From Armatimonadaceae bacterium (GTDB lineage: Bacteria; Armatimonadota; Armatimonadia; Armatimonadales; Armatimonadaceae), in the NCBI GenBank assembly GCA_030447685.1, contig JAUJOK010000017.1, positions 1 through 45,845 of the forward strand: DNA of 45,845 bases, given 5' to 3'. The notes under the pieces were generated by a model. That model saw only the letters and a program-made list of their open reading frames with translations, made no database searches and was not told the origin of the DNA. A program made the position numbers and the translations under genes. Of this stretch, positions 41,731-45,845 are shown piece by piece. The first letter of the stretch is position 1; the number at the start of each line of letters is the position of its first letter.

Positions 41731-42525
41731 TCAGACGGATTGGGGGTGGGCGCGGGCGCGGCTGCCTTCGCGGGGCTTGCGTATCCAGTGGGGCCGGATG
41801 CGGCGGGCAGGAACGTTTGCCATCTCGTCACGGGTGCGGGCAATAGCAGCCATCAGTTCGCGCCCGGCGGCTTCCAGCGCTTCGCGGTTGGCGCGGCCTT
41901 TAGGGAAGGTGAAGGGTTTGCCGAAGGCGACGGTGACACGGGCGCGGCGCAGACGGCCTTTGTGGTCCAGCATTTTGTTCGTCCCGTCCACATAAACCGG
42001 AACGATGGGGCAGCCGGTCTTCAGAGCGAAAACCGCCGCGCCGGATTCAGCCTCGCCCAGCGTACCCTCGGTCATGCGCTTACCTTCCGGGAAGATGCAC
42101 ACGACACGCCCTTCTTCCAGCATCGCCAGCGTATTCTTGAAAGCGCCCCGGTCCGGCTCGCCGCGCCGCACGGGAAACGAATCGACGCCGCGCAACAGAA
42201 ATCCGAGCGGCTTGATCTGGAAGAGTTCGTGCTTCGCCATAAACACCACCCGGCGCGGCGAAGCGTCTCCAATGGAAACGGGGTCGAGATAGGAGACGTG
42301 GTTGGAAACCAGAAGAACCGGGCCGGTTTTGGGGACGTTTCCTTCGCCTTTTACAAACAACCCGCCTAAGACATTCATCACCGCGAGCGTGACGCCCTGA
42401 AGAAGCCAGTAGGTATCCGGTGTTGCCCGACCTGCCCTCCTCCCTCGGAGGGAAGCGGCAGTGTCTCCCGCCACTGATGCCGGCTCCTCCTCGTTTGGCG
42501 CAGGAGCAGCAGAAGAAGAGGTCAT
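41731..42525 (-). CDS. plsC: 1-acyl-sn-glycerol-3-phosphate acyltransferase
   Basis: 264 residues. The acyltransferase motifs are VLLVSNHVSYLDPVSIG (NHxxxxD catalytic box), FPVRRGEPDRGAFKNTLAMLEEGRVVCIFPEGKRM (FPEG) and GCPIVPVYVDG. The enzyme makes phosphatidate from lysophosphatidate at the inner membrane. The first 45 residues are a hydrophilic extension; residues about 22-31 (TAASLRGRRAG) are encoded by a palindromic repeat (42432-42461). The start codon overlaps the cmk stop (ATGA), so the order is aroA-cmk-plsC. Confidence 0.92.
   Translation of the reverse strand: MTSSSAAPAPNEEEPASVAGDTAASLRGRRAGRATPDTYWLLQGVTLAVMNVLGGLFVKGEGNVPKTGPVLLVSNHVSYLDPVSIGDASPRRVVFMAKHELFQIKPLGFLLRGVDSFPVRRGEPDRGAFKNTLAMLEEGRVVCIFPEGKRMTEGTLGEAESGAAVFALKTGCPIVPVYVDGTNKMLDHKGRLRRARVTVAFGKPFTFPKGRANREALEAAGRELMAAIARTRDEMANVPARRIRPHWIRKPREGSRARAHPQSV
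42432..42461. repeat. Palindromic repeat R5 within the plsC 5' coding region
   Basis: CTGCC...TCCCTCGGAGGGA...GGCAG forms a hairpin; its centre is identical to that of the repeat at 9556-9578. It is translated as part of the variable N-terminal extension of PlsC. Confidence 0.6.
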
Positions 42526-43214
42526 TTCTCGCGCCTTCGGCGGTCTATGACGGCCAGCACCTCCTCGGCAACCTCTTCGGGCGTCATACCGTCCGATTCG
42601 ATAGTCACGGCGTCCGACGCGGAAATCAGCGGCGAAACCGGACGTGTCGAGTCGCGCAGATCGCGCTCGTCCTGGTCGCGGCGCACCTCTTCCAGCGTCG
42701 CCTCGGTGCCGCGCGCCGTCATGTCCCGATGGCGGCGTTCGGCGCGCTCTTCGGGCGAAGCCGTCAGGAAGACCTTCACCTCCGCGCCGGGAAAGACGAC
42801 GGTGCCGATGTCGCGCCCTTCCATGACCACGCCCCCCTGCGCGCCAACCGCCTGCTGAAGCGACACCATCGCGGAGCGGACGCCGGGAATAGCGCTTACC
42901 GCCGACGATAATGCGGTCACCTCCGGGGTGCGAATCGCTTCCGTCACGTCCTCGTCGTTCAGGAAAATGCGCTGCGCGCCGTCCGTGCCCGCTTCGGCGA
43001 TCTGAAACCGGATGCGAGCCGCACGCGCCAGCGCCGCGATCTGGTCCGGCTCGGTAAGAGGAATACCGCAGCGCAATGTGTGCAGCGCGACGGCGCGGTA
43101 CATCGCGCCGGAATCGATGTACAGATAGCCCAGCCGCTGCGCCAGCAGGCGCGCGACCGTGCTTTTGCCCGCCCCGGCGGGACCGTCAATAGCGATTGTC
43201 CAGGGTTTGATCAT
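42522..43214 (-). CDS. cmk: Cytidylate kinase
   Basis: 230 residues. Walker A AIDGPAGAGKSTVARLLAQRLG, then YIDSGAMYRAVAL, the CMP-binding insert with TPEVTALSSAVSAIPGVRSAMVSLQQAV, VVMEGRDIGTVVFPGAEVKVFLTASPEERAERRHRD, and RDQDERDLRDSTRPVSPL. It phosphorylates CMP and dCMP. The order aroA-cmk-plsC on one strand is a frequent bacterial arrangement. Confidence 0.96.
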   Translation of the reverse strand: MIKPWTIAIDGPAGAGKSTVARLLAQRLGYLYIDSGAMYRAVALHTLRCGIPLTEPDQIAALARAARIRFQIAEAGTDGAQRIFLNDEDVTEAIRTPEVTALSSAVSAIPGVRSAMVSLQQAVGAQGGVVMEGRDIGTVVFPGAEVKVFLTASPEERAERRHRDMTARGTEATLEEVRRDQDERDLRDSTRPVSPLISASDAVTIESDGMTPEEVAEEVLAVIDRRRREK

Positions 43215-43241
43215 CGTACCGGCCTTTCCGTCACCTTCCCG

Positions 43242-44567
43242 CTATTCGCCGCCCAAGCCGTCACTTCCTGCCACCAGGGCGGATAAACGCCGAAAGTAGT
43301 CCGGGAAGGTTTTGGCCGCGCAGCCGGGATCGGCGATGCGGACGCCGGGGGCGCGCAGGCCGATAAGAGCAAAGGCCATCGCCATGCGGTGATCGTCGTA
43401 GGTCTGGATGACCGCGGGCCGGATGCGGTCGGCGGGATAGATGGTCAGGCCGTCCGGGCGCTCGTCCACGCGCACTCCCAGGCGTCCCAATTCCGTGGCG
43501 ACGGCGGCAAGGCGGTCGGTCTCCTTGTGCCGGATATGGGCGACATTTTCGATAACGGTAGGACCGTCGGCGAACGGCGCTACGGCAGCGAGCGTCATTA
43601 CCGTGTCGGAGATAGCGTTCATGTCCCAGGTGATGCCGCGCAGGTTCGCCGTTCCCGTCACCTCGATAAAGTCGTCCCCGCGCGTAATCACGCAGCCCAT
43701 CGCCGCCAGAACGTCCACAAAGGCAGCGTCCCCCTGTAACGCTTTTGGCCCGATACCGGGAACCCGCACACGCCCGCCGGTGATGGCGGCGGCGGCCAGG
43801 AAATAGGAGGCGGCGGAGGCGTCCGGCTCGACCGCATAAATCAGCGGCGCGCGGTATTGCTGACGTCCAGGCACCACATAATTACGCCCGTCATCGCTTA
43901 CCTCCAGGCTCGCTCCGAAGCGTCGCATCATCTCGGTCGTGATGGTGATATAGGGCGCGGAAAGAATGGGACCTTCCAGGTGCAGCCGGGTGACGGGACC
44001 GTCGGCGCAGGCAGAGGCCATCAGCAGACCGGACAGAAACTGGCTGCTGGTATCCGCGCGCACCGTGCAGACGCCACCGTGCAGACGGCGTGCGCGCACT
44101 CGAATCGGTGGATAGCCACCCGGAGATAGACTGTCGGCGTCCACCCCCAACTGCAACAAGGCGCGCAGCAGATCGCCCATCGGGCGCTCGCGCATCCGGG
44201 GAACGCCGTCAATCACGAAATCGCCGTGGCCGAGGGCGACCAGGGGCGTGATAAAGCGGGCAGTCGTGCCGGAGTTGCCGACAAAAAGAGTGGCGCGCTC
44301 GGCGGGAACCCGTCCCCCCTGCCCTTCGACCGTAATGGTTTCCGCCGCCTCGTTCGTCTCGACGGAAAAGCCAAGCGCGCGCAGACAGTCCACCATGCGC
44401 GCCGTATCGTCGGCGAACAGTGCGCCAGTTAAGGTAGTCCCGCCAGCAGCCAGCGCGGCCAGCGCCAGCGCCCGGTTGGTGATACTCTTCGAGCCGGGCA
44501 CGCGCGCCGTACCGATCACGGGCCGGGGAGCGGGAGTTATCTCCAGGATTTCCATACGCCGAATCAC
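43242..44567 (-). CDS. aroA: 3-phosphoshikimate 1-carboxyvinyltransferase (EPSP synthase)
   Basis: 441 residues. The GTG start at 44567 overlaps the upstream stop as GTGA, matching the coupling used elsewhere in the window; ATG 44555 is the alternative. Motifs: VPGSKSITNRALALAALAAGGTTLTGALFADDTARM, FVGNSGTTARFITPLVAL, GVPRMRERPMGDLLRALLQLGVD, and HKETDRLAAVATELGRLGV near the end, then YDDHRMAMAFALIGLRA. The enzyme joins shikimate-3-phosphate and phosphoenolpyruvate in aromatic amino acid synthesis. Confidence 0.96.
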   Translation of the reverse strand: MIRRMEILEITPAPRPVIGTARVPGSKSITNRALALAALAAGGTTLTGALFADDTARMVDCLRALGFSVETNEAAETITVEGQGGRVPAERATLFVGNSGTTARFITPLVALGHGDFVIDGVPRMRERPMGDLLRALLQLGVDADSLSPGGYPPIRVRARRLHGGVCTVRADTSSQFLSGLLMASACADGPVTRLHLEGPILSAPYITITTEMMRRFGASLEVSDDGRNYVVPGRQQYRAPLIYAVEPDASAASYFLAAAAITGGRVRVPGIGPKALQGDAAFVDVLAAMGCVITRGDDFIEVTGTANLRGITWDMNAISDTVMTLAAVAPFADGPTVIENVAHIRHKETDRLAAVATELGRLGVRVDERPDGLTIYPADRIRPAVIQTYDDHRMAMAFALIGLRAPGVRIADPGCAAKTFPDYFRRLSALVAGSDGLGGE

Positions 44568-45460
44568 TTGCTCTTCTTACGGACAGTAGTCTTACCGGCG
44601 ATCTTCGACCACCGCTCGGAGTACTCTTGCTCCATCGTGCCGTCGCCCGCAAAGAACACGGTTCGTCCGTCGATCAATTCCTGGCCGGTTAACGTTACCG
44701 GCCCATCCACGGAGGCGGCCAATGTTCGCTGAAGATCGATGGCATGATAGAGGTCCCCGCTCTGGGTGAACTGTATGTTCATGGACCTGCTGGGCACCCT
44801 GCCGGAAACGGTGTACGACATCTCGATACGCGCGCAGGGATGCCCCCGGTAGGTGACAACCTCGGCAAACTTGGCCCTGAGTGTGGCTTTTTCCAATCCC
44901 TCTAAGCTCTCAAACATACGGTTGGCGTCCAGAGTCCACTCCTCGCCTATGGCCAAATCGCGGTCGGGAAAGAAATCATCTTGTGTCGAAGATAAATCAT
45001 TGCTAACCTCTTTACGCTCATTCTCGCCGATTCTGCCCTTGGCGACGCTTACCAGAGTCTTGCCGCTCGCGTCTCGGCGAAGCGTTACGGTCTTTCCCTG
45101 AAGCAGCGAGACGGTCGGGGTCGCGACGCCACCGATTTCCGCTTCGATCTCGCGCGCAATGGAATAGGTGCGCCGGATTGCTGTGGGACGTTGATCCTTG
45201 TCCACCGGAAGCACCGTCGTTCGGTATTTGCGCCGCCCCCGCCGAAAATATTCTATGGGCGGAAGTTCCGGCCCGCCCGCCGAGCCGCGCAAATCCACTC
45301 GCAGGTTCATGCTGTCGTCCACGTCGGAAATATCTCCGACGGCGGCGATTTCCCGCAGTCGATATTTCTTCTCCTGCCCGCCTGCTCCCACCGACGCGGC
45401 GACGGTCAGGGCGACTATCATAAACAGCGCGAAGAGCCGTCCATAGTTGTGTCTGTGCAT
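44564..45460 (-). CDS. Secreted protein of unknown function
   Basis: 298 residues from ATG 45460 with AAGGAG 7 bases upstream. A signal peptide (LFALFMIVALTVAASVGAGG) is followed by a largely beta-strand protein: KKYRLREIAAVGDISDVDDSMNLRVDLRG, IAREIEAEIGGVATPTVSLLQGKTVTLRRD, DRDLAIGEEWTLDANRMFESLEGL, and YRGHPCARIEMSYTVSG. The pattern resembles DUF6263-like beta-sandwich envelope proteins, but I cannot assign a family firmly. Coupled by overlap to aroA. Confidence 0.8.
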   Translation of the reverse strand: MHRHNYGRLFALFMIVALTVAASVGAGGQEKKYRLREIAAVGDISDVDDSMNLRVDLRGSAGGPELPPIEYFRRGRRKYRTTVLPVDKDQRPTAIRRTYSIAREIEAEIGGVATPTVSLLQGKTVTLRRDASGKTLVSVAKGRIGENERKEVSNDLSSTQDDFFPDRDLAIGEEWTLDANRMFESLEGLEKATLRAKFAEVVTYRGHPCARIEMSYTVSGRVPSRSMNIQFTQSGDLYHAIDLQRTLAASVDGPVTLTGQELIDGRTVFFAGDGTMEQEYSERWSKIAGKTTVRKKSK

Positions 45461-45470
45461 TTGTTTCTCC

Positions 45471-45845
45471 TTACTTTTCATTTGCTGCTTTGACGAACAG
45501 AAACGGCGGGCGGCGGCTTTCGTCCCTGAAGTCCGGCCTCAGATTCATATACTCCTCGGCGACTCCCGGTTCAGTGACGCGAACAATGCGGAACCCGTTA
45601 TCGATAAGGCTGTTGATGTAGGTTTCGAGCGTGCGGTGGTACTTTACCACGCCATCCACGATCCAGTTCCCGACCCGCTTACCCTCAAAGCTATAGTCAT
45701 CCACCGGCCAGTGCAGTTTCCGCCCCTGCGCGTCCTTTATCCAGCGCTGCTCAGTGGGCGCGGTGGTAATGGGATGCTCAACCGAGAAGACGAAAAGCCC
45801 TCCGGGCGCGAGCCAATCCGCCGCCTTTGCGAAGATAGCGCCGAT
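45471..45845 (-). CDS. SAM-dependent methyltransferase, C-terminal part (5' end beyond window)
   Basis: The frame is open from the window edge. FAKAADWLAPGGLFVFSVEHPITTAP is the post-motif III region of class I methyltransferases. WPVDDYSFEGKRVGNWIVDGVVKYHRTLETYINSLIDNGFRIVRVTEPGV follows, then an ending rich in Arg/Pro (RPPFLFVKA). Typical of small-molecule methyltransferases; the substrate is unknown. It ends 10 bases before the secreted protein's start codon. Confidence 0.85.
   Translation of the reverse strand: MGAIFAKAADWLAPGGLFVFSVEHPITTAPTEQRWIKDAQGRKLHWPVDDYSFEGKRVGNWIVDGVVKYHRTLETYINSLIDNGFRIVRVTEPGVAEEYMNLRPDFRDESRRPPFLFVKAANEK

Overview
The window is bacterial, GC-rich DNA from a flagellated organism that most likely has a diderm envelope. 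The gene mix suggests Armatimonadota or a near relative: a DUF6785/DUF6784-type membrane protein, a DUF1854 protein beside a zinc-ribbon ABC exporter, a HAS-barrel protein with NurA, and a PrkA/DUF444/SpoVR cluster. The phylum is an inference from gene content; no rRNA is present. Many genes are tightly packed, with 4-bp ATGA or GTGA overlaps.

Region 1 (1-8.3 kb, + strand) is a flagellar export/basal-body operon: fliF (3' end), fliG, fliH, an M61-type peptidase, fliI, fliJ, a flagellar-type lytic transglycosylase, a MotE/YlxF-like protein, then a two-helix membrane protein split by a one-base change in a C run. Region 2 (8.3-14.8 kb, - strand) holds a HEAT-repeat/zinc protein, an ABC exporter whose ATPase half is full of frameshifts, DUF1854, S4 and zinc-ribbon proteins, a decayed GNAT gene, and a kinase-fold protein.

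Region 3 (14.9-24 kb, - strand) reads, in transcription order, tRNA-Leu(UAA) with a clear promoter, lpdA, a BMP-family lipoprotein, nurA, a Nudix hydrolase, two small membrane proteins, a zinc-ribbon protein, a MORN-type protein, a HAS-barrel protein and a 670-residue OPT-like membrane protein. Several small genes here carry frameshifts. Region 4 (24-29.1 kb, - strand) has a secreted beta-helix protein with two tandem NBR1-like Ig domains, cdsA and a diacylglycerol-kinase-family gene.

Region 5 (29.2-37.7 kb, + strand) is the PrkA-DUF444-SpoVR stress module. It is interrupted first by a small antitoxin-like ORF with a Uma2 nuclease gene, then by a zinc-ribbon methyltransferase, and is followed by anmK. 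Region 6 (37.7-41.7 kb, + strand) has an ECF sigma/anti-sigma pair, an acetyltransferase, dnaN, and a broken retropepsin-like protease with its usual small partner. Region 7 (41.7-45.8 kb, - strand) reads methyltransferase (partial), secreted protein, aroA, cmk, plsC.

Two themes cut across the window. First, a family of GC-rich palindromic elements lies between and inside genes. Two copies have roughly 45-50 bp arms; one is translated in frame inside anmK and the other supplies the C-terminus of the M61 peptidase. Second, single-base frameshifts cluster at about 8-11 kb, 18-20 kb and 32-41 kb, often in homopolymers, while the long housekeeping genes are intact. These may be sequencing errors or real decay of accessory genes.
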